Source: Solwaraspora sp. WMMD791
GTDB lineage: Bacteria > Actinomycetota > Actinomycetes > Mycobacteriales > Micromonosporaceae
Direction of reading: 5' to 3'
Assembly (NCBI RefSeq): GCF_029581195.1
Contig: NZ_CP120737.1
Coordinates: 6,115,001-6,179,000, forward strand
Length of the DNA: 64,000 bases
Shown piece after piece: positions 15,972-23,769 of this stretch. The position numbers and the translations under genes are program-made. The notes below the pieces were generated by a model. It was given only the letters and a program-made list of their open reading frames with translations, did not search any database and had not been told where the DNA came from. Numbering within the stretch: position 1 is the first letter of the stretch; every line of letters starts with the position of its first letter.

Positions 15972-15988
15972 ATACCCCAGGGGGGTAT
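15972..15988. promoter_or_regulatory. CsoR-like copper operator
   Basis: ATACCCC-AGG-GGGGTAT is a perfect 7-bp inverted repeat with a 3-bp centre, matching the general form of CsoR copper-sensor sites. It lies 10 bp upstream of copB and 56 bp upstream of the divergent DUF6153 gene. No csoR gene is in the window. Confidence 0.7.
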
Positions 15989-16043
15989 ATTCGCAAGTGA
16001 TCCGGCGGTAACGGCCGCTGAGTGCGATCTGAGGTGGGTGACG

Positions 16044-16544
16044 ATGACTACGATGGCCACGATGTCCACCACCGTCCGCTGGCATGTCCGACGGGTCCGC
16101 CAGCGCGGGCCGGTGTCGACGCTGGCATGGCTCCGACCGCTGGCCGTGCTCGCCGTACTCACCGGACTGGTCTTCATGCACCAGCTCGTCGGCGGCTCGA
16201 CGACGAGTGGGCACGACCATGCCGACCACCCGTCAGCGCCGAATGGGTACGCGGCAGCGGCGGACGAACACGTCGGCCCCGAGCCGAACGCCGGTCGGGT
16301 CAGCCATTGTCCGCTGGAGGACGACGGCTGCCCCGCTCCGGCACCTGGGCATCCGGACCACACCTGCCAGCTCACCGCGCCCGGCCCACCGGCGGTCGTG
16401 ACGCCCCCGCCACGCGCTGCGGCCCCCGGCGAGCCGACGCCAGCCGTACCGCTGGCCTCGCCGTGGACCGCCGCGCACGACGCGGCCCGCGGTACCGGTT
16501 GTGGGCCGCCCACCCTGGCTGAACTGTCCATCTGGCGAATTTAG
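16044..16544 (+). CDS. DUF6153-like membrane protein
   Basis: 166 residues. One hydrophobic segment (LRPLAVLAVLTGLVFMHQLVGG) follows a basic N-terminus. The external part contains His-rich and Cys motifs (SGHDHADH; HCPLEDDGC; GHPDHTCQL) suited to metal binding. The pattern matches DUF6153 proteins, which often accompany copper genes. The ATG at 16044 has GAGGTGG 6 nt upstream. It is divergent from copB across a CsoR-like operator and is followed by the DUF305 gene, so all three probably respond to copper. Biochemical role unknown. Confidence 0.75.
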   Translation: MTTMATMSTTVRWHVRRVRQRGPVSTLAWLRPLAVLAVLTGLVFMHQLVGGSTTSGHDHADHPSAPNGYAAAADEHVGPEPNAGRVSHCPLEDDGCPAPAPGHPDHTCQLTAPGPPAVVTPPPRAAAPGEPTPAVPLASPWTAAHDAARGTGCGPPTLAELSIWRI

Positions 16545-16643
16545 GCCGACTCCTGCCCGGACCGGCGTCGCCCGCGTACTGCGGAGCGAGCTGCGGGCAC
16601 CCGCGCCATGTCCTTTTCCACTGGCTCAAGGAGTCGATCACCC

Positions 16644-17276
16644 ATGCACGCCAACCGACCATTGTCGGGTTTCTCCGTTGCGGCCGCAGCCGCCATCGCC
16701 GTGGCGGCCCTCGCCACCGGCTGCGGTGATGCCACTTCGCACGACGGTGGACACACCACCAGCCCATCCGCAGCCGCTGGCTCGTCGCCGGCCGCGCTGC
16801 ACAACCAGGCGGACATCTCCTTCGCGCAGGGCATGATCCCGCACCACCAACAGGCCGTGGAGATGGCCGAAGTCGCGTCGAGCCGAGCCGGCGATCCACA
16901 GGTCAAAGCACTCGCGGCGGACATCGCGGCGGCACAGGGACCCGAGATCGAAACGATGACGACCTGGCTGACCGAGTGGGGCGCACCGCTGCCGACCGAG
17001 GATCCCGACCCGCACGGCGGTGCTCACGGCGAGGCGCACGACATGCCCGGAATGATGACAGGTCAGGAGATGGCGGCCCTGGCGGATGCCGAGGGCGACC
17101 AGTTCGACCGGATGTTCCTGGAGATGATGATCCGTCACCACGAGGGCGCGGTGGAGATGGCCGCCATCGAACAGCAGCAGGGTCGCCATCCGGCGGCGAA
17201 GGCCCTGGCCGAGAAGATCCACGCCGACCAGACCAGCGAGATCGCGCTGATGCGCGACTTGCTCGACGGTCGCTGA
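16644..17276 (+). CDS. DUF305 lipoprotein, copper-associated
   Basis: 210 residues. A lipoprotein signal ends in the lipobox LATGC. Two DUF305 repeats follow, each with a His-His motif (GMIPHHQQAVEMA and MMIRHHEGAVEMA), plus a Met/His-rich linker (HGGAHGEAHDMPGMM) likely to bind copper. The protein should sit on the outer face of the membrane and sequester or pass on metal. The ATG at 16644 has AGGAG 10 nt upstream; the in-frame start at 16608 lacks one. It is 99 bp after the DUF6153 gene and followed by a hairpin terminator. Confidence 0.88.
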   Translation: MHANRPLSGFSVAAAAAIAVAALATGCGDATSHDGGHTTSPSAAAGSSPAALHNQADISFAQGMIPHHQQAVEMAEVASSRAGDPQVKALAADIAAAQGPEIETMTTWLTEWGAPLPTEDPDPHGGAHGEAHDMPGMMTGQEMAALADAEGDQFDRMFLEMMIRHHEGAVEMAAIEQQQGRHPAAKALAEKIHADQTSEIALMRDLLDGR

Positions 17277-17284
17277 CCACAGCG

Positions 17285-17304
17285 GGTACGCCGCCGGGCG
17301 TACC
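17285..17304 (+). terminator. Hairpin terminator after DUF305 gene
   Basis: GGTACGCC-GCCG-GGCGTACC forms a perfect 8-bp stem with a 4-nt loop, 8 bp after the DUF305 stop and just before the 3' end of the convergent DedA gene. Confidence 0.6.
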
Positions 17305-17308
17305 GGGG

Positions 17309-17977
17309 TCAGGACGCCGGGTGGCGGTCCGCCGCCGCCCGGCGTCGCCGCCGCCGTACCTGCCCGACCACCCAGTGCACGACCACACCACCGAGGAGTA
17401 CGAACACGGCGACGTCGAACCAGCGGCTGTACCGCTCGACCTGCTGCCACTGCGAGCCGAGAGCGAAGCCGGCACCGACGAACAACGCGTTCCACACCCC
17501 GCTGCCCAGCGTGGTGAAGACGCTGAACTGGGTCAACGGCATCCGGTCGGCGCCGGCCGGCACCGAGACCAGACTCCGTACGATCGGCACCATCCGCCCG
17601 AACAGCACCGCCCAGCGTCCGTACCGGTCGAACCAGCGGTCGGCGGAGTCCAGGTCCTCCGGGTCGACCAGCGGCAGCTTGTCCAACCAGCGCCGCAGTC
17701 GTGGCTCGCCGATCGCCGCACCCAGCCAGTAGAGCAGCAGCGCGCCGGCCAGCGAACCGGCGGTCGCCGCGAGCCACACCAGGACCAGGTTGACCCGGTC
17801 CTGGCTGGCCAGGTAGCCGGCCATCGCGAGGACCACCTCGCTGGGGATCGGCGGGATCACACTCTCCAGCGCCACCAGCAGTCCGACGCCGATCTCGCCG
17901 AGACGTTCGATGACGCCGGCCACCCAGCCGGTCAGGCCACCCGCCTGCTCAGGTGGGGTGTCGACGGTGACGGCCAT
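17309..17977 (-). CDS. DedA-family membrane protein
   Basis: 222 residues with four or five membrane segments. ESVIPPIPSEVVLAMAGYLA is the re-entrant region with the conserved Glu/Pro/Ser. FGRMVPIVRSLVSVPAGADRM carries the conserved Arg residues and GxxRM-like motif of the DedA/VTT family. Members move phospholipid carriers such as undecaprenyl phosphate or keep membrane potential. A basic C-terminal tail follows. The ATG is at 17977. The gene stands alone between the copper module and a LacI regulator. Confidence 0.88.
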   Translation of the reverse strand: MAVTVDTPPEQAGGLTGWVAGVIERLGEIGVGLLVALESVIPPIPSEVVLAMAGYLASQDRVNLVLVWLAATAGSLAGALLLYWLGAAIGEPRLRRWLDKLPLVDPEDLDSADRWFDRYGRWAVLFGRMVPIVRSLVSVPAGADRMPLTQFSVFTTLGSGVWNALFVGAGFALGSQWQQVERYSRWFDVAVFVLLGGVVVHWVVGQVRRRRRRAAADRHPAS

Positions 17978-18029
17978 GGCGCTCCCGGGTGCTCGTGCGG
18001 GTCCTTGCCGTACCCGCCGGCCGCCCGCC

Positions 18030-19031
18030 TCACACCTTGCGGCGGGTCGAGCTCTCCCGTACCTGCAGCTTCGTCGGCAGGGTCACCGTGGTCGCGGCCC
18101 GGTCCGGGTCCGCGATCCGGGCGGCGAGCAGGTGCGCGGCGGCCTCACCCAACTCGTACGTCGGCTGTGTGACGGTGGTCAACGCCGGGCGGACCAGGTG
18201 TGCCCACGGCAGATCGTCGAAGCCGACCACGCCCATCTCCGCCGGCACGTCGACGCCCTGGTCGACCAGGCACTCGACCGCGCCGACGGTCATCAGGTTG
18301 TTGGCGGCGAACAGCGCGTCCGGCCGGGGCGACATCCGCAGCAGGTCGGCCATCGCCTGGTAGCCGCCGTCGGTGCGGAAGTCGGCGTACCGGACCAGCT
18401 CCTCCCGGTACGGCTGCCCGGCGTCGGCCAGGGCCAGCCGGTATCCGGCCAGTCGGCTGCTGGCGGTGTAGACGCCGCGCCGCCCGGTGATACAGGCGAT
18501 CCGGCGGTAACCGGACTCGGCCAGGTGGGCGGTGGCGAGTCGGGCTCCGTGCTCGTTGTCGACCAGTACGGTGTCGATCCGGCCGCCGTGCAGCTGCCGG
18601 TCGATCACCACGAACGGCACCCGTAGCGCGGTCAGCCGGTCCAGGTCGCCGGCCGCGCCGGACGGGGCGATGAGAACCCCGGCGACCTGCTCGGCGAGGA
18701 CGGCGTTGAGGTAGCGGGCCTCCTTGGCGGGATCCTCGTCGGTGTTGCACAGCACCACGGAGTAGCCGACCTGCTGGGCGACGTCCTCCACCCCGCGGAC
18801 CAGGGCGGTGAAGAACGGGTTGCCGATGTCACTGATCAGCACCGCCCACAGTGTCGTCCGGCTGCGCCGCAGGTTACGGGCGAGCGCGTTCGGCCGGTAG
18901 TCCAGCTCCCGCATCGCCTGCCGGACCCGGTCGGCAAGCACCGGGTCCACGTTGGCGTGCCCGTTGACGACCCGGGACACGGTGGCCGGGGAGACCCTCG
19001 CCTGTCGCGCGACGTCGTAGATGGTCGCCAT
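18030..19031 (-). CDS. LacI-family transcriptional regulator
   Basis: 333 residues. The N-terminal helix-turn-helix TIYDVARQARVSPATVSRVVNG is followed by the LALARNL-like hinge (YRPNALARNLRRSRT) and a periplasmic-binding-protein-like sensor domain (VLISDIGNPFF; GVVGFDDLPWA). It is divergent from the GH13 enzyme, so it probably represses that gene and releases it in the presence of an alpha-glucoside (inference). The ATG is at 19031, with GAAGAGG upstream. The intergenic region contains a 10-bp palindrome. It is also one candidate for binding the GAGAG/CTCTC sites at 8338 and 8425, although it is 9.6 kb away. Confidence 0.9.
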   Translation of the reverse strand: MATIYDVARQARVSPATVSRVVNGHANVDPVLADRVRQAMRELDYRPNALARNLRRSRTTLWAVLISDIGNPFFTALVRGVEDVAQQVGYSVVLCNTDEDPAKEARYLNAVLAEQVAGVLIAPSGAAGDLDRLTALRVPFVVIDRQLHGGRIDTVLVDNEHGARLATAHLAESGYRRIACITGRRGVYTASSRLAGYRLALADAGQPYREELVRYADFRTDGGYQAMADLLRMSPRPDALFAANNLMTVGAVECLVDQGVDVPAEMGVVGFDDLPWAHLVRPALTTVTQPTYELGEAAAHLLAARIADPDRAATTVTLPTKLQVRESSTRRKV

Positions 19032-19131
19032 GTCCTCGCCCTCTTCACCTGCCGTCGACCGCCGGGGTCGACCCACGGAACCCGCACGATGATTACAGAC
19101 CGGGTACGGAGTGCGACGGCCGGCCAGGTCG

Positions 19132-19141
19132 GGCAATTGCC
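19132..19141. promoter_or_regulatory. GGCAATTGCC palindrome between LacI regulator and GH13 gene
   Basis: Perfect 10-bp palindrome about 100 bp upstream of the regulator start and 126 bp upstream of the GH13 start. It has the CG-free centre AATT, so it would be an atypical LacI site. It is the only strong palindrome I found in this gap. Confidence 0.35.
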
Positions 19142-19267
19142 ACTTGTCGCACGATGGTTCGGCGGAGGGTTTGCCGGCCGCGGCCGCTGGAGAAGCTGAC
19201 CGGTCATGGGCAGGCAGAGCGTGAACAGCGGTTCCTCCGGTGACGTCGGCAGCGGCGGGGTGCGGGC

Positions 19268-20935
19268 ATGAGCGACCGCTGGTTCAGCAAGGCGGTCGTC
19301 TACTGTCTGGATATCGACACTTTCGTCGACTCCAATGGGGACGGGGTCGGCGACATTCCGGGGCTGATCGGTCGCCTCGACTATCTGGCCCGACTCGGCG
19401 TCACCTGTCTGTGGTTGCACCCGATCCACCCGTCGCCCGGCCGCGACGACGGCTACGACGTCACCGACTTCTACAACGTCGACCCGCGCTTCGGCACCCT
19501 GGGTGACTTCGCCGAACTGCTGCACCAGGCTGGCAACCGGGGTATCCGGGTGATCATCGACCTGGTCGTCAACCACACCTCCGACCAGCATCCGTGGTTC
19601 GAGTCGGCCCGATCGTCGCCGGACTCGCCGTACCGCGACTGGTACGTCTGGTCCGACACCGAGCCCAGCGACCGCTACCAGGGCATGGTCTTTCCCGGCG
19701 AGCAGCACGAGACGTGGAGCTACGACCGGAGCGCCAAGGCCTGGTACTACCACCGGTTCTACCGGTTCCAGCCGGACCTCGACATCCGCAACGAGCAGGT
19801 CCGCGACGAGATCAAGAAGATCATGTCGTTCTGGCTGCAGCTCGGCGTCGCCGGGTTCCGGATGGACGCGGTGCCGTTCATCATCGAGCACACCACGCCG
19901 GGCAAGCCGTCGTCACCGAAGGACTTCGACGTCCTCACCGAACTGCGCCAGCACGTCCAGTGGCGGCGCGGCGACGCCGTTCTGCTCGCCGAGGCCAACG
20001 TCGAACCGGACCAGCTCGTCGACTACTTCGCCGACGCCGGCGGCTCGGCCAACCGGCTGCACATGCTCTTCGACTTCATGCTCAACGGCCGGCTGCTGCT
20101 CGCCCTGGCCCGGCAGGACCCGGAGCCGGTCATCGAGGCGCTGCGCGACACCCCGGCGCTGCCGGCAGGTGCCTCCTGGGCCACGTTCCTGCGCAACCAC
20201 GACGAGATCGACCTGTCCCGGCTGACCGCCACCCAACGCGGCGAGGTGTACGCCCAGTTCGGCCCGGAGGAACACATGCGGCTGTACGGGCGCGGCATCC
20301 GCCGCCGGCTCGCCCCGATGCTCGGCAACGACCGGCGCCGCATCGAGTTGGCGTACTCGCTGCAGTTCACCCTGCGCGGCACCCCGGTGCTGCGCTACGG
20401 CGAGGAGATCGGCATGGGTGAGGACCTGTCGCTGGACGGCCGGGAGGCGATCCGTACCCCGATGCAGTGGTCGCCGCTGCGTAACGCCGGGTTCTCCACC
20501 GCCGACCCGGCCGACCTGGTCCGCCCGATCGTCGACGACGACGAGTACGGCTACCGCACGGTCAACGTCACCACGCAGCGCCGTGACCGGGGCTCGCTGC
20601 TCGCCTGGTTCGAGCGCATGATCCGTACGCTGCGGGAGGCCCCGGAGGTCGGTGCCGGCGCCTGTACGCACGTCGACGTGCCCGCCCCGCCGGGCGTCCT
20701 GGTGCACCGCGCCGACGACCACAGCGGCGCGATGCTCTTCCTGCACAACCTCGGGGCCGAGCCGGCCACCGTCGACCTCGGTGACCTCTTTGACGACGCT
20801 GAGCTGCCCACCGAGGTGCTGGCCGACCAGGACTACCCGTCGGTCGGCACGCTCGACGCCCTCGACCTCGACGGGTACGGCTACCGCTGGATCCGGCTGC
20901 GGCTGCGCACCGGTTACGACGTCGGAGCCAGCTGA
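19268..20935 (+). CDS. GH13 alpha-glucosyl enzyme, trehalose-synthase-like
   Basis: 555 residues without a signal peptide, so cytoplasmic. Conserved GH13 regions are present: DLVVNHTSD, GFRMDAVPF (nucleophile Asp), LLAEANV (acid Glu) and FLRNHDE (third carboxylate). FLRNHDEIDLSRLT, GIRRRLAPML and the early GDGVGDIPGLIGRLDYL resemble trehalose synthase (GH13_16), but the sequence around the catalytic Glu and the length differ, so a related isomerase or hydrolase is possible. The ATG at 19268 lacks a strong Shine-Dalgarno. It is probably controlled by the divergent LacI regulator. Its last 22 bases overlap the convergent membrane-protein gene. Confidence 0.85.
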   Translation: MSDRWFSKAVVYCLDIDTFVDSNGDGVGDIPGLIGRLDYLARLGVTCLWLHPIHPSPGRDDGYDVTDFYNVDPRFGTLGDFAELLHQAGNRGIRVIIDLVVNHTSDQHPWFESARSSPDSPYRDWYVWSDTEPSDRYQGMVFPGEQHETWSYDRSAKAWYYHRFYRFQPDLDIRNEQVRDEIKKIMSFWLQLGVAGFRMDAVPFIIEHTTPGKPSSPKDFDVLTELRQHVQWRRGDAVLLAEANVEPDQLVDYFADAGGSANRLHMLFDFMLNGRLLLALARQDPEPVIEALRDTPALPAGASWATFLRNHDEIDLSRLTATQRGEVYAQFGPEEHMRLYGRGIRRRLAPMLGNDRRRIELAYSLQFTLRGTPVLRYGEEIGMGEDLSLDGREAIRTPMQWSPLRNAGFSTADPADLVRPIVDDDEYGYRTVNVTTQRRDRGSLLAWFERMIRTLREAPEVGAGACTHVDVPAPPGVLVHRADDHSGAMLFLHNLGAEPATVDLGDLFDDAELPTEVLADQDYPSVGTLDALDLDGYGYRWIRLRLRTGYDVGAS

Positions 20936-21396
20936 TCGCCGTCGCCGCCAACGGGGACGGTCCGGTTCCTGGTCCGGCGCAGCCACCACAGCCCGATCAC
21001 CGGCAGCACCAGCGGAATGTAGCCGTACCCGCTGCCGAACCCGGACCAGACCGTCTCGTCGGGGAACGCGGCCGGTACGGCGACGCTCGCCGCGCCGACG
21101 CCGAGCACCCCGGCCAGTTCGACGCTGCAGCACACGTACGCGATCCGTCGGCCGACGGGGCCGTCGACGATGAGCCCGGCGGCGGCCACCAGGTAGACCA
21201 GCGCGGCTATCGCCGACAGCAGGTACGCCACCGGGGCCTCGGTGAACCGGGTGGCGATCTGCACCCCGGCCCGCGACGAGGCGGCGATCGCGAACAGGAT
21301 GTAGACGCCGATCAGCACCCGGCCGGGGCCGCTGCGGGTCCGGCCCGCCCGGCCGTCCCGCGCCGCCCGGCCGTCCCCGATCCGCTGCTCAGCCAC
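20914..21396 (-). CDS. Small polytopic membrane protein
   Basis: 160 residues. A basic, low-complexity start is followed by four hydrophobic segments (VLIGVYILFAIAASSRAGVQ; AYLLSAIAALVYLVAAAGLIV; ELAGVLGVGAASV; YIPLVLPVIGLWWL). It looks like a conserved actinobacterial protein of unknown role. The GTG at 21396 overlaps the stop of the upstream membrane gene by 8 bp, so the two form a coupled pair. The 3' end overlaps the convergent GH13 gene by 22 bp. Confidence 0.7.
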   Translation of the reverse strand: MAEQRIGDGRAARDGRAGRTRSGPGRVLIGVYILFAIAASSRAGVQIATRFTEAPVAYLLSAIAALVYLVAAAGLIVDGPVGRRIAYVCCSVELAGVLGVGAASVAVPAAFPDETVWSGFGSGYGYIPLVLPVIGLWWLRRTRNRTVPVGGDGDQLAPTS

Positions 21397-21757
21397 CGGC
21401 CACCGCCGCCCAGGTCTGCTGCAACCGTACGACGAGCACCGGGATCACCAGGCAGAAGACGCCGACGGTGAGTGAACCCCACCGGGTCGGCTCCATCCGG
21501 CCGAGCACCCCCGCCATCGGGGGCAGGCACAGGGTGGTGATCAGGTAGCCGGCGAACACCGGCGGGTCACCGGGGTGGTGCCCGCCGACCACTGCCACCA
21601 CGGCGACGACGGTCAACGCCAGCAGCGCGACCTCGACGGCCGCCAGGCCGGCGTACTGGACCAGGCCCGGCGGGCGGTCCAGCGCCGCGCAGAGCAGCGC
21701 CCAGCCGGCCACCAGCAACGCCCCGACGATGACCACGATGGCGAGCGGCCCGTTCAT
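21389..21757 (-). CDS. Small polytopic membrane protein
   Basis: 122 residues with four hydrophobic segments, beginning MNGPLAIVVIVGALLVAGWA; about 30 residues between segments two and three contain GGHHPGDPPVFAGY. It is translationally coupled to the downstream 160-residue membrane protein (8-bp overlap), which suggests the two act together. I do not recognise the family. The ATG is at 21757. Confidence 0.7.
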   Translation of the reverse strand: MNGPLAIVVIVGALLVAGWALLCAALDRPPGLVQYAGLAAVEVALLALTVVAVVAVVGGHHPGDPPVFAGYLITTLCLPPMAGVLGRMEPTRWGSLTVGVFCLVIPVLVVRLQQTWAAVAGG

Positions 21758-21920
21758 CCGCGCTCCGCCTCAACTGCCCCAGCCACGCCCACACCCTACT
21801 CACCACGGCGTCCGCCCCCGCCGGGCTGGGCGCCGCGCGACCACCCGGGTACGGACAGTGGCCTGCTGTATCCATTGAGGTCTATAGTCGGCGCGGGACG
21901 GTCCGACCCTGGGAGAGCGC

Positions 21921-22616
21921 GTGGCGACCGGCGCCGGCATGTGGGGCCTGCTGCTCGCCAGCTGTCTGGTGCTGCTCGCCCTGCTCGCCCTCGCCGCGCT
22001 GGCGGTCCGCGACCCGCAGCCGGGCGTCGACCGTCGGGTGCTGCGCGCGGAGGCCGACGAGTTGGCCGCCGAGGCCGCCGCCATCGCCGAGGCAGCCGCC
22101 GTCGCCCACGTCCGGGCCGAGCAGGCCCGCCGCGTCGCGGCCGCCGCCGAGCAGGACCGCGACGCGGCCTGGCAGCGGCAGGAAGCCGCCGGTGCCCGCT
22201 ACCAGCAGGCGCTGCGGTCGGCCCGGCAGCGCCGACCGGCCGCCGCGGGGACACCGACCGTGCCCGCGCAACACCAACGCGACGTCAGCCGGGCGGCGCT
22301 GACCGCGTACCGGCGTGGCGAGATCTCCGTACAGCAACTGCGGCAACTGTGGCGGCGGGCCGGCGACCCGGACCCGGCCGGACACGACCTTCGCGACGCA
22401 CTCGACCGGGCCGTGGACCAGCGCCGGGCCGCCGACCACGCGGCCCGCCGCGAACACGACGTACTCGCCGCAACCGCCCGCCGGGCCGCCGAGACGGCCC
22501 GGATCGCCGAGGTCGCCGCCGGGGCGCTGGCCGCCGAGGCCGTCGCCGCCGCCGCCGAGGCCGACGAGGCGGCCGGGTACGCCGACCGGGCCGACCGGGA
22601 CCGCCGCCGGCGGTGA
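21921..22616 (+). CDS. Membrane-anchored Ala-rich coiled-coil protein
   Basis: 231 residues. A single N-terminal hydrophobic segment (LLLASCLVLLALLALAALAV) is followed by an Ala/Glu/Arg-rich region predicted to be long helical coiled coil, interrupted by a Pro/Arg linker near residue 105 and a short ordered stretch (AYRRGEISVQQLRQLWRRAG). Topology is probably cytoplasmic-tail out from an N-terminal anchor, but direction is uncertain. The GTG at 21921 has GGGAG 5 nt upstream. Function unknown; the Ala-rich composition makes homology calls unreliable. Confidence 0.6.
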   Translation: MATGAGMWGLLLASCLVLLALLALAALAVRDPQPGVDRRVLRAEADELAAEAAAIAEAAAVAHVRAEQARRVAAAAEQDRDAAWQRQEAAGARYQQALRSARQRRPAAAGTPTVPAQHQRDVSRAALTAYRRGEISVQQLRQLWRRAGDPDPAGHDLRDALDRAVDQRRAADHAARREHDVLAATARRAAETARIAEVAAGALAAEAVAAAAEADEAAGYADRADRDRRRR

Positions 22617-22734
22617 GCACCGACCGGACCGGCCGGCCCTTCGCCAGCGCCGACCGACCCGCCCGGTACGGCACACTGGGCCGGACGCCCGGCGCGTAGG
22701 CATCCGGACGGGCGAGCAGGGTGAGGAGCAGCAG

Positions 22735-23676
22735 ATGGCGTTGCGGTTCGGACTGTTCGGCACCGGCCACTGGGCGGCGCAGACGCACGCCGTCGGGCTC
22801 GCCGGTCATCCTGGTGCCCGACTGGTCGGAGTCTGGGGCCGGGATCCGGCCAAGGCCGAGGTGCTCGCCGCACGTCACGGGGCGGCCGCGTACCGGGAGG
22901 TGGACGCGTTGCTCGACGACGTCGACGCGGTCGCCGTCGCGGTGCCGCCGGACGTCCAGGCACCGATCGCGGTCCGGGCCGCCGAGGCCGGCAGGCACCT
23001 GCTGCTGGACAAGCCGTTGGCGGTGACGCTGGACGACGCCGACCGGATCGTGGCCGCCGCGCAGCGCCGGCAGGTCGCCTCGGTGGTCTTCTTCACCAGC
23101 CGGTTCAATCCGGGCATGGTCGAGTTCCTGGCCCGGTCGGCTGACGGTGCCCGGTCCGCTGACAGCGCAGGTCCCACCGGCGGTGTCTGGCACGGGGCGA
23201 GGGGTGCCCTGTTCGCGGCGATCTCCGAGCCCGGCAACCCGTACGGTGCCTCGCCCTGGCGGCACACCTACGGCGGCCTGTGGGACATCGGCCCGCACGT
23301 ACTGTCGATCGTGCTGCCGGTGCTCGGCCCGGTCGCCGACGTCGCCGCGATGGACGGCCCGGCCGGCGGCCTGCACCTGCTGCTGCGGCACACCGGCGGC
23401 GCGGTCAGCTCCCTGTCACTCAACCTCGACGGGCCACCGGCGGCGAAGACCTTCGACGTGACGTTCTTCGGCGAACCCGGGATCGTGCCGGTGCCGCACC
23501 GTGACGTGACCGTCGTTCAGGCCTTCCACGCCGCCGTCGACGCGCTGGTCGGCCAGGTCGCCGAGGGCCGTCCCGGCCACCCCTGCGACGTGCGGTTCGG
23601 CCGAGAGGTGGTCGCCGTACTGGCCGCCGCGCAGGCCGCCCGCACGCAGCGTCGTACCGTCGTCGTCGCCGGCTGA
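22735..23676 (+). CDS. Gfo/Idh/MocA-family oxidoreductase
   Basis: 313 residues. The N-terminal Rossmann motif FGLFGTGHWAAQTH binds NAD(P), and LLLDKPLAVTLDDAD matches the EKP motif with Asp for Glu, keeping the catalytic Lys. HTYGGLWDIGPHVLSIV holds the substrate-side His. Family members oxidise or isomerise sugars and inositols; the substrate here is unknown. The ATG at 22735 follows GGTGAGGAG. An in-frame 18-bp duplication at about 23140-23175 encodes ARSADG/ARSADS. The stop codon lies in the first unit of a 14-bp tandem array. Confidence 0.85.
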   Translation: MALRFGLFGTGHWAAQTHAVGLAGHPGARLVGVWGRDPAKAEVLAARHGAAAYREVDALLDDVDAVAVAVPPDVQAPIAVRAAEAGRHLLLDKPLAVTLDDADRIVAAAQRRQVASVVFFTSRFNPGMVEFLARSADGARSADSAGPTGGVWHGARGALFAAISEPGNPYGASPWRHTYGGLWDIGPHVLSIVLPVLGPVADVAAMDGPAGGLHLLLRHTGGAVSSLSLNLDGPPAAKTFDVTFFGEPGIVPVPHRDVTVVQAFHAAVDALVGQVAEGRPGHPCDVRFGREVVAVLAAAQAARTQRRTVVVAG

Positions 23677-23740
23677 ACCACCCCGGCTGAACCACCCCGG
23701 CTGAACCACCCCGGCTGAACCACCCCGGCTGAACCACCGC
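23671..23740 (+). repeat. 14-bp tandem repeat x5 carrying the oxidoreductase stop codon
   Basis: GGCTGAACCACCCC is repeated perfectly four times (23671-23726) and once more with one mismatch (23727-23740). The TGA of the upstream gene is in the first unit, and each unit repeats it. Confidence 0.95.
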
Positions 23741-23769
23741 CGGCTGGACCGACCTCGACGGACCGCCCG

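Noticed and set aside
13833-16043. Very long plus-strand reading frame opposite the copper ATPase gene
   Set aside because: It is the antisense shadow of copB. Only the final part from 16044 (DUF6153-like) has a ribosome-binding site and sensible protein features.
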